NCBI RefSeq assembly: GCF_000003815.2
Contig: NW_023365729.1
Coordinates: forward strand, 22,327-84,326
Direction: 5' to 3'
Source: Branchiostoma floridae
Taxonomy: Eukaryota > Chordata > Leptocardii > Amphioxiformes > Branchiostomatidae
Length of the DNA: 62,000 bases
Positions within the stretch are counted from its first letter, which is position 1. The number at the start of each line of letters is the position of its first letter. The position numbers were made by a program, and so were the translations under genes. This document shows positions 23,801 to 35,800 of the stretch, in pieces. Under the pieces are notes generated by a model that was not told where the DNA came from, searched no databases, and saw only the letters and a program-made list of their open reading frames with translations.

Positions 23801-26800
23801 CTCATACTGGGATGGACCCATGCCCTACTCAAATGTGCCCAAGCCAGGTGTGACTCTCCTTAAAACATGGGACCCGGGACCTCCATGTGATATCCTAACC
23901 GAGGGATGTCCCTAACAAAAGCTAGGTACTGATCTTTACCTGAGTCAATTGAGACAATTGGTGTAATAAACTTTCCCATTAGCACAACACCAGGACCTGC
24001 CACAGGTTTGAACTCTTCAGGTTCTTAGTCAACAAGCCAACAACAACAAGTCCACCGTACCCCTTACTAGACCTGTCAAGTGTAATGGCACAACTTATCA
24101 GAATAGCACAAAGTTAAAGTAATGTTTATAATGATGTTTGGTTGATGGATAGTCATTGAACTCTGCTGTCAGAAAAAAATGTAGTTGTTGCGATCTTTTG
24201 TCTCATGTTTATTTTCATTGTCACGAGACCTTACCACTTTTAAGGTGTTAAGCTAGCTTTTAAATCATGCCTTTTTACGCATTGGAAGAAACTATGTGTG
24301 CTGCAAGAGTCTCTAAAGTTTAATTTAGAAAAAAACAAACATTTTTCTCTCTTTTTACTCCAATATCTGCTTGAAGATGTTCTCTCTTAGACCAGCATGA
24401 CTTTGCCCCACCCCCTTCTCTCCTCTTTTGAATTTGTATGACAGTAAATTCGTTTCTTTTTGTGTTTGATTTCTTTGTAACCTAGTTGTTATCAGGTTTG
24501 CATGTTGTTTCTCCTTGGTTAAAGTTGTTCATCCAAACAATGCTGTAGCACAAAAACATATATAAACGGTGTCACAACATTGCAGTGGCAAGGTACATGT
24601 ATGTGAAAATAAAACAACCACAAATATTTCAGAATTTACAGTAGGAACAGCTCAACCATTTCCCACACTTTGTTTGCTTTAAAACAAGAAGGGCACTCAC
24701 TGACTCAAAACTCTTTCTTGCCAAATGGAGGTGTATCGTATAAAAGTATATTGTAAGATTTTTGAAAATGGATATTGTTTGAATGATTACGAGATGGCCA
24801 TGTATCCGCAGGCAGGTATATTTACTGACATGACAAGAGTTTTGGGAGGAATGGTAGGCTCAACCAGCTCTGGTGGTTCTTGCAGTTGATTTATCTTGCA
24901 CCTGAAAATCAGGAAAACCCTGTTTCTAGTCTGAAAACAGTCTTACTAAGACTGTTAGATTTTATAGCTGACCTACCAAAGTGTTGTACCATAGATTTAG
25001 TAATGCAGCACATGTATGCTATTCATTGACTTGGCAATGCTTTAGTGATTCTTGAAAAATTGGGTTTATTCAATCAATAAATTATCAAAATAGCATTGTT
25101 TTCTGTACAGTTTCTGCCGTTACAATACAATAGGCCACAAGATTTTGAATTGTAGACTTTTGATAATGCCTTCATTCTTATCATCGACAGCAAAAAATTT
25201 AATGAAAATGTGTTGTAACCAAGCAAGCCTCTTCCAACAGCGATTTTCCACGGGAAACATATTCCTTTTGTGTTTTTTCCCTGCAAAGTTGTGTTCTTTA
25301 CACTGAGACATAAAATCCCCACTGTAGTTTCAGCACATGTATGCAAGCAGGCCCTCTGCTAATTAGTATGCAAACATAGCTTCTAACACTCTACATTACT
25401 AAAAGTGACATTTTTATATTTTGGAATTGGATACTGTTTTTCTTCATTCTATTCAATTGCAAATTAAAAAGTTAGTGAAATCGTGTGTCAGTTGAGACCT
25501 GTAACATGGCATGTTTCAACGATGAATCAAACTGGGGGTAACTTCTTTGCTGTCTATCTCTATGACACAAACTATAAGTATACATTGTAACTTCATGATT
25601 CACAAAATATTCAGTTAACAGGACCCAGTAAATGTGACATTGTATTTAATGTTTTTAAAGAGTGTTTTAACAATTTTCATATTAATATAATTGGTTCCTA
25701 CATGTGCATTCATATAATATATGGAGCAGGATATGCTCTCCTTCTTTGACATTTTGTGTATTTACTTTTGTGTAATGTCATGCCATTGACGTCCTTTTGA
25801 AAACCAGTGTGTAGGAACCATAAGAATACACAATAAACAAAGCTGGTTATATGATAGTCAATATGTCAAGATAAACAATGCTTTAAGCCTTATCATTGTT
25901 AAACTTGTACCTATTTTGTAGCATGCTATCTGACTATATGAATCATTGTGTGTTTTCTTCAGGTGAGATTCAGAAAGCCTACCTGACCGTTGCCATCCAA
26001 TATCATCCTGATAAAACTGAGGTAGGTTTTAATACCATTCATCAGTGTTTCCGCCAGACCTCAGCTGGGAGGCCGTCCACCTTGGGGCGCGAAAACCGCG
26101 AAAATTAAATTTAATCGCAAAACCGCGAAATTTAATTGTAAAATCGCGAAAATTAAAGTTAATGGTTAACTGTCGCAAGAAAAAACAAAACAACTAACGT
26201 CCGATTAAGTTCAGTGCCGAAGTGTTATGATCTGTGCCGCGTACCGGTATGCCGCACCGAACGGGTACTACGACTTTTAAAAAGTTCTAGAAACGGTTCT
26301 TGGACTTTCAAAAAAGAAATAGCATTTGTATATATTCTCTTTTATGTTGTAGTATACTTATAAATCATCTAAAACCTTCCATAGATCGAGAAATTTGCGT
26401 TCAGAAATGACGAAAAACATCGTCTATCGGCGACAGTGAGCGTAATGGCGGCCGAAATCCCGCAATCTCACGTGGTGACTTCTCGCGAGATCTGGGAAAG
26501 CTAGCGACGTCATGGGAAAGTAGCGCTGTGATTGGCTAGGATACACAACAGCTACTGACCGCCATTTTTGATGCGTATTTATCCCGAAAATTTCTGCCGT
26601 TTTCGGAGATTTTGCGGGCTCAAAACTCATATAAAAAGGAACCAAAGTTATACTTGATGTTTTTTACGTCCATCACCTCTTATGTGAACACTTTATTTTT
26701 CCGCTGTGTTGCCGATAACGAACTTGAAAGAGGTTGGGGATTTCCCGTGCCAGCACCCGGTGGGCACATGTTTCTGATCATCGTGTTTTGTTTTGTTTAC

Positions 26801-29800
26801 GATGATTGACGATGAAAACAGAGACTAAAGTTTTTAATATCTAAACAAAGTTAGTGTGTTTTCTTATTAGTTATTTCTTCCAATAACAAATATTAGTTTG
26901 TAGTGTAATAGCGAGATCGACCTACCGCCAAGTTTTCGAAATGTGGCAGGGAAAATTCGCATAACTGAGACCTTGAAAAACGGGTTTTAATGAGATTATC
27001 GTATACGAAAGGGCACCGACACACATTGTCAACAATCATAACAATAGGAAAACAAACAGTAAGCTGCTTTCTGACTGTGGACGGCGTCCCCAAGCGTCTA
27101 GCTTCAATACAAAACACAAAACTGCGGTTTACATTTATCGACTTTGTACAGATTTCTCGGCAAAATGTGGGTCGCATTTTTTTTATGAGGACGGCCTCTG
27201 TTTGCGTTCAAGCCGTCCAAAACGAAATGAGACCGTCAATGGACGGGTGGACGCCCCTCTGGCGGAAACACTGCCATTCATATATATAATATCAATAGAA
27301 AAATCACGAATCATGATGTATATTTTTGAGAGAAAAAAACATTGATTTACCACCTAGTAAGTATGTTGCATCAGTTAAAAGTAGGGATGTTCACCCCCAT
27401 GTTCAGTTAATTTCATTAGATGGCAGTTGGAGTTTGAATTTGTCAGCTGCGTTTGAAGGTTTGTGAAATGAGTAGACAGCCGCCCAGTGGAGACATATCC
27501 GGCATTGGCACTCAGAAATAGTAACGTAAACTGGGCACGACATTTCCGCTATGAATTACATCCATCCATGGTGGAAAAGAAGGTTATTGCATAACTGGAT
27601 TTTAGTGATATCCTGCTAGCTAAGGTGGTTATCGAGAACTTAAAAATTCAGCCTAGGTTGCTGACTTCTATTGCTAGGAAGAAAGTAGAATTATGTATGG
27701 TTTATTATTTGATGTATTGTACTTGTTTTTACAGTGCTTGAAATATACTTCTGCTTTCTTCAATATGTCATTCATGATATTGATACCATGCCTGTATACC
27801 CTAAGCTTGCAAAATCTAGATCTACATGTACAAATTGGCATATAGTTGTATTTTCCCTGCAATCTTAGTGTATTGTCTGTAAATGCAAGATATGTCTATT
27901 TCCCCTGGTAACAGTAAAGATAAGTATAGAAATTGTTGAATGGTTGCTAGGAGCTGATGTTGATATAGTAATAGATATAAGATATACACAATTTTATGCC
28001 TATTCTTCCTCCTACTGCCTGTACTACATGTGTGTGCTTAGAGAAATTATAGTTGATTTCTTATGAACTATTAGATTATGTACAGGGCCTCTTGGAAAAT
28101 TGGAACAAAGTTTGTTTATTTTTCTGCTGAAACAAACTCGAAACATATATAATATAGCATGTATAGTTGTAGATGAGATGGGTACCAAATATATAAGTTG
28201 ATTTTTCGACATGTACATGTATCTGTATACTGCAGTATAGCTGGTATAACTGCCCTTTGGCATAACACGCCAGCCATTTACTGTTGAATAGTCAATGATT
28301 GGGCTGAAAAGATCAAGGACACAGGCACCAATTTTAGAACGTGTACATGTTACTGTCAATGTTTATGTGTTTGGGATTGAAAAGGGAATTCTCTAACTTG
28401 TGGACCCCTTAATGTGCTCATGGTTGATAGGCTGTATAGGAAAACCCATGTGGAATATAAGTCTATCATAAGTCACATCTGCAGTGCAGACCTACCCTCG
28501 GAGGGTCATGGTCGATTCTTCTTCTTTTAACCTTATGTCCATATATGGCTGCTCCCTTCTGATGTGGCTACCGTAAGTCGTGAAATGTTTACGTGGTCGT
28601 AACGTTGAGATCTCACTGCGGACTCATCGTGCAGTGAATATGCTTTCCATCTTGCAACACGTTAGTACAGTTGTTTCAACAGGAAACCTTTCCTTTTTTG
28701 TGAAAAGTCCATAAAACAACTCTCTATTAGGTGCCTGTTGAAGTGACAGCGACTCTTCCTGGAGATGCAAGAAAAGAATGTATAATATTTCACAATTTGT
28801 AGTATTTCTTAATTTCACACTGTGCTTGATAGTGTTGTGTATCATCTGGACTTTGGTAGGTATAATGGGTACTTCTGTATTTTGTTTGTATGTTTGCTTG
28901 TTTGTTTCAGTGTAAGCTTTTCTTTTTTTTTCAACATGACCGAGACCCCTGTGCCATGCATATCATGAGAGTAGCGAAATGGTTCACCGTCAGTCGTGAA
29001 ATGCTTATGGTGTTTTTTTTTCCTTGACCGCTTCACTGCGAATTTATCATACCACCGATGTGCATTTCCAATGTATTAGTAGGGTACTACTCTCCATATA
29101 GCCTTTCGGGATGATGTTTTGTATGATTACATCTTCAGCCACAGAAGGTCTTTTAAAACGCCCTCCAGGGAAAAGGTTTTATGTGGATGAATTATGTCCC
29201 CCTTTCAATAGAGCAAAGAGGCCCCAAGCAGCTCTCTGCTTCCAAGCTTGAGGGAGGTAATTAACTTCAAGGCCACTCCCAGTTAACCAAGGTCACACAA
29301 TTGCTGTAATCCTCTAGGGGATAAATTTGTTGGTATGAAAGCAAAAAAGCCGGCTTTCTGGTAATGCTCTCTCTTTGAAAAATCCCGATTTTAATGCCGA
29401 ATCTTCTGGAAGAAGCCACTTATTTGTTAATTTGAAAGAAATAGCGGAAAGGAACCATTAGCAACTCCATGCAATGTGGAGGTTCTGCATGGGGGAGTTC
29501 TTGGCAAAGCTTAACAGTAGATTTAGAAAGGCTGGCAATGCTTAAACATTCAGGAGGACAAGCAATGCCTAACGGAACATAGAGCTGTTATTTCAAAATG
29601 GTTGGGGAAAAAAATTCATTGGATTATTCCATTGTAGTCATGGGGTGTCTGGCAAAATTGGTCTGTGGACACCGAAACAACCAGAAGCTTTGTTACGACT
29701 GTTGTGCAGTCATCTGTTCAAGTTCAACCTCACGAGATGAAGACATGGTTTGTCAATAACGCTTAACAATTAATTCAAGTGAACAAAAATCGTGCTGGGA

Positions 29801-32800
29801 AAATTAAAGGGACCTATTACGCTTCAGGAATAATTTAACAACAACACTGAACGCTGGATTAGAGCGGACCGGCCTTGGTGTAATGTGAATTAGAATGGTT
29901 TGCTACACCTCACCTAACAAAGGCTTTCAAACCCTCAAAGCTAAGTACTGTGAGTGGAAGAAGACTAGGACAGAAATGACTGGAGGAGATAAAAGGTTCC
30001 TTGTACATTCCTGCTGATATACATTATGGTATGACAAATGGATTTAGTACATGCCAAGCACCCATTACCCATTTGATACTAAGTCACCTCGGGACGACTG
30101 CTTAAGCTAAGGACACAACACGCCATACGTGCAATTTGTCCGTACATTTTATTGAAAGGCCACATCCGCCACGTATTTCTGAAAACGTTCAGGCTGTACA
30201 GGGCAGGTGCGTCGCCTTTACTGGCACGTACGGAGGGCGAATCCGCAGCCCGATGGCACACAAAGTTTTGTCTGCACGTTCGATGGCGTGTCTGCATGCT
30301 CCAAAATCCGTTGGATTCCCTACGAGTTCATACAGAGGTGGTAATAACCACTACCGATTCCAAAAGATTGCCCATGTTTTGGCACGTATACAGCACTTAT
30401 TTGCACGTACGGCGGGTTGTGCCCTTAGCTTTAGGAGGTCTACAGAAAGAAGTGTCTTGGCTGCCGAACAGATTCTTTGCCGGCCCTGGCTACAGTCTGG
30501 TTACCAGGGTAAGCAATGTTATTAAGTGGTCCGGGTTCCTATGCAAAACTGAGCTGGCAAGAACCCTAGTGCTTACTATTTAGTGATTTAATTCTAGGTA
30601 ATTAACATAATAGATGAAGGCAAGGCTGATAACCAAGCTTAGTGACCCTGCAATTTAAGAAGGGTTTTGGGAGTTTCCATTCTTCCTTGTGATTGGCTAT
30701 TGAGATAAGTGCATCATCTGGTTGCTTTTTGTAGGATGTGCATTAACATTGGCTGTCATTAACCCCCCCTGTCTGTGTAATGGGAACTGCAGGTATTGGA
30801 ATAATGCATTATTCAGCAGCAAGCTGGACTGAAGGCCACTGAAGTGGCAATGTGCCATTTCAACTGCCTTAACTCCACTCCTTATTGGATACACATTTAC
30901 TGATGTAACCTGACTTAAAAAGCTCTCTGTAGATATAATTTCACCTAAAGAATATCCTAAAATTGGTCTTGTAGTCAACATGTAAATCAGATTTGCAAAT
31001 GCAAATTGCATCAAGTTTTAGTCAACAAAACTCTCTTGACATTCTAGAGGATGAAGATTAAGTCAACCCAAACGATGCACACATGTGTAGCCATTCCCCT
31101 AAATACATGAGTTAGGGAAGGGCAAGGATAATTTTTGGAACGTGACATGTTGTGGGTAGGTGAATCTAGGACATGCAGGTGACTGCTGATAAAGTGCTGT
31201 ATAATTTACATGGTTTAAATTTTAGCAGTCTTGACTCGTTTAAAACATGATGATTTTAAATGTTGACAGGGCTAGCTCCAACTTTGAATTTTTTCTCCTG
31301 GACCCAGGTCATTCACTCATTGTTTATTTAATCTTTTTCCTCCTGACCATGTTGTTGATTTTCATCGTTAAGTCTGTCATGTTAATAAGCTATCAATTTC
31401 ATGTCATGAAGATGGACTGGATAATTTGTTTTTCTTCAAAAGAAGCAAATTTTCCTGAGGTTGAAGCACGACTGGGTCATAAATTACGGTAAATGCATTT
31501 AATTTCACGGGGATTTAATTTCGCGGTAACAAGAAAAAGGACTTTTCATGGTGGTTTTAAGTTCGAGGTAGCACCATGCACTGTAGTTTCTTAATGCCAT
31601 GGTAAAATGTTCGCGGTGGTTTTAGATTAGCGGTGAAACGGCCACCGCGAAAACGCGAATATTGAACCACCGCGAAAGTTTCTGCGTTTACAGTGTCTGT
31701 CGCCCAAAGCTGCAGTTCTATTCACACAAAGCAAAAAAACGGGAAGTATGCCAAAGACGGACGACTTTGGCATATGCCATTGTTGTACGACCAGAAATTT
31801 TCCTTGTGTGAACCGACCCTTAGTCTGGATGAGCTATGGATGATGATGATGATGATGATGTCTTGGACTTCGACAGCAAAACTGGAGAAGAGAATGCTGA
31901 GCACAGATGGAATAGCTCCTGTAGACTCTAGGGATCACATACTGAGACAAGCAAAACAATAGTTAGTATGATGAACTCCTACAACAGTAAAGAAAAGAAA
32001 TCTGAAGTTTTATAGGATAGAAATGTTTGATATCATAAGGATTGGCCAAAATTATACTGTAATTGCATGAACTGTATAGGGAAAAAGAAAAGGTACTATG
32101 TATAAGGGTAGGTAATGAAAAAGATGGTAACAAGCCTGGACCTTCAAGATGACATTGAGAATCCCCTCCCAGATGTGCCGTGTATTTGCATATGTCCACA
32201 GGGCTGATATGTGTGATCTGTTGTAATTCTGTGTAGATGATACCGGGAGCAGGTGCAGTAAGGGACTTAGTTAGACAACACGATTATACTCAGCTTGATT
32301 TAAGGAGTTTATGTTTTCACCAGCATCATGTAACTGTAAGGCCACACCAGTTCAAAACTCTTGGTTGTTGGATCTCGTTCTGATTTGAAGAAGAAATTAG
32401 GTGTACTATGCGTGATATGAATCAACTCCAAATCTTCATATTTGGCACAAATAGTTAAAGAAAGTCCATGTTTTTCTGGTTATTAGAAGGATATTTATGA
32501 CAGAAAGGTGTCTCAGCATACTGTTGTTGAATTCTGATTTTGTCCTTGTATGTGGAACAGTACTACATTAAGACACATTTGTTGTACCATGTACATGTAC
32601 AAGTTCCGCACCTTTCATGTGAAATGTACAATGTAATGTAAGAGTTATATCAAGACATGAATATTACATGGAGGTGTATATGTATTAGACTAGGTAATGA
32701 GCTAATAAGATTGACAGAAATGTTGGGACATGAAAGTATGAAAAACACACTCTCCGGTGGCTTAATTTTCTCTCATCTGAATGAGGAATGATTCTTCTTA

Positions 32801-35800
32801 GGGGTGGGTACTGGTACAGAAAATTCAGGTCCAGGTCCAGTTCAAGTCCAGAGGATCAGGTCCAGGTCCGAACCTGAACCTGGATCTGATTCAATACGTG
32901 AAAACTTGTGAATGGACAATACTCAAAACAATGGTCCATTTCGCTACAGAGAAATCTGTTTTGTGGAGTATTCGACTCCTACTGGTGTTTTAAAATCCTA
33001 CAAGGCTAACTGCCTCTGTACGATTGACTGTAACACCTGGTAGTAATTACTATAGACTCTACTCTACTTCGCTCTTCTTATTTTCCTTGACTGGTAGGCC
33101 CCAAAACTTGTGAATGCCTGATCATATAATTTGTTCATTTGCCAAGGTATGTCCAACATAGTTCTACCAATTTTTACCTCCATGAAATGTCATGGAGGTT
33201 ATATTTTACCCTGCGTTTGTGTGTCTGTCTGTGTGTTTGTGTGTGTGTGTGTGTGTAAACAAGATAACTCAAGAACGGCTGGGTGGATTGCTTTCATACT
33301 TGGTGTGTTGGTAGTGTGTGATGAAAGCTGGAAATGATTAGATTTTGGGCCCCCTAGCGGCTCCCCTTGGTACTGCAGCGCAACTTCTGGTTTTGCTATC
33401 TCGGTGTTCTGAACATGCTATGGTCACGATTTTTGAGTATTAGATAGCTCTTGTGCTCAGGAAGAAATGACATAAGTTTGGGCCCCCTAGCGTCTAGTTT
33501 TGGGATAGCAGGGGCGTTTTTGTCAAAAACTTCTGAAGAGGATAAATCAAAAAGGGAACAACGGATTTTCATGATTTTTGGTATATAGGTACCTTAGACA
33601 ATGTTGTACACGATAAGATACTAATTATGCAAAATAGTAGTTCATTTGCATAATTAATGAGAATATTCTATAATAGCAGTTTTTTCAATGTATCTCTTGT
33701 TTCAGACATGCTATGGTCTTGACATTTAGGTGGTAGATAGCTTTTAGTGCCATGACATATTGGGGTAAGTTTCAGCCCCCTAACATTTAATTGTGGAACT
33801 GCAGGGGCATTTTTGTCAAGACAATCCAAAGAGGATAACTGCAGAAAGGAACGACGGATTGGCATCATTTTAGGCATGCAGGTAGCTTGGGCAAAGATAT
33901 TCATAATGATATGCATGTTATGCAAATGAGGACTTAATTTGCATAATCAATGAGGAAATTGTATAGTTCAATTGTTTTCGATAACTGGACCTCAATACAT
34001 GTAACACATGTTAATTATGATAGGTGGAATATAAGCAGACACCAAATATGGTAATGAGGAACTTATTTGCATAATTTATGTGAAAATTGCAAAACCACAT
34101 TTTGATTAATAATTGGAATTTTATAATTGTGACATTTGTATGTAATCAATGATTAACAACGCCATGCATAAATTATGTTAATGTGTTAGTCAATTGCATG
34201 AAATTTACGAAAGCTCTTAATTTTCATGGAGGTATGAGGTCGCCGAACTCTAGTTTTCAGGTACGTTTTTTTCTGGACCGGTCCAATAAAAAAACATTGT
34301 TTTGTACCGGTGCACCATACTGGTACCCAGCGGCTGAGCCCTAATTTTTCTGTCTACAGGAAATGTACTTCATCTAGCTATAGTATAGGACGCTTGGGGA
34401 ATAAGCATAGACAAAGGAGTGGTCTCTTGAAGGCGCTCTCTCACTCTACTTACATGTTCCTCCACTTACATGTACCTCCCACGCAGACAGCATCATTGTG
34501 GTTCCTTCAGGAATGACTGCAAGACAAGAATGCTTAATGAACTTATCAATCCTCCAGTCATAGTACATGTAGCTACCTGTATAGCTGAGCAGTGTTTTAT
34601 GAATAATTCTTGGACTACATCAAGGCTGTATCGCTGTTCTTGAGAAGGGACAAAGTTTTAGATGTGATGGACATACATTAATATCATATGATTTGCACAT
34701 ACATAATGCAGGCTTTGAAATAGAAGTTCGGCAGATTCTTTGGTGCAAAAAGAATCATGAGATTTTTGCAGGGATTCTTGTTTTAGGCAAATCAGATCAA
34801 TCATATTTTGTGTTTTGATATGAACATAATATTACAAAGGGTATACAATTGTACAAAGAAATGAAGGACATGGAACCAGTGTCAACTACTATAAGAATTA
34901 ATACATTTATTTTTGTTGTTGGGTTTGACTTCTTTGATTTTAAAGGCAGTGGTTACATGAAATGTCCCATGTTTTATGTTATTAGTGGCCTTGTTTTGTG
35001 TGATTTTGAAAACAAATTTAGTTTTTTTTTAAGGTTCTAGAAATATTGAAAATAACTGTGTCTTGGTACACTCAGTTTTATGCCATGAATACAGTCATTT
35101 TCAAGGTTTCCTTCTTGTCCACTGCTTTTATGATGCCTGCTTGTTAATATTTGTACCAGAAAGATTTGGTATGGCCTCCTGGCTGAAAATACCACCTGCA
35201 TATGCAGATAGAATTAGAGTTTTGTATGCTTTAGGTATTTCTGATATCAACCTGCACCTAACCTATTGGTACATGTCCTAGCTACATAAGTGTATGATAT
35301 TGATAGTACTTTAGATATTTGTTTGCTTTGCTAATTGATGTCCTATGATGTAGGTGTATGTGGATTGTTATTGGCTGCAATGTTGCCACCTATTTAGTAG
35401 TAGAAAAAAATAGCATTGGTTCCTCAACAATTTTAGTATGATTCATACTTTCTAAATTTGGAGTAGTGCAGGTAAAATTTGTCTGGTGCAGGTAATTTTC
35501 ATTGTTACCAGCACCAGTACAGGTATGCAGAAAAACGTATTTTGAGCCCTGTTGAAATGAAGCCACACCCCTTTATGTCATGTTCAGTTTCACTCTGTAA
35601 TTGGCGCTAAATATTGCTGGTTACTCACGGAACAAGATCGCCTTTCTGTAGCCTCCTTCGCAGAGGGGCGGTAAAACTCTTTCTCTGGGCCAACTCTTTT
35701 CCCTGGTATAGAAAACCTTAGCCCATGTAAGAAAAACAAATCAGCGCTCCCCCCAAAGTAAACACCACCGAAAGTCTGCAAAGGAGGCTAATCTTTCTGT

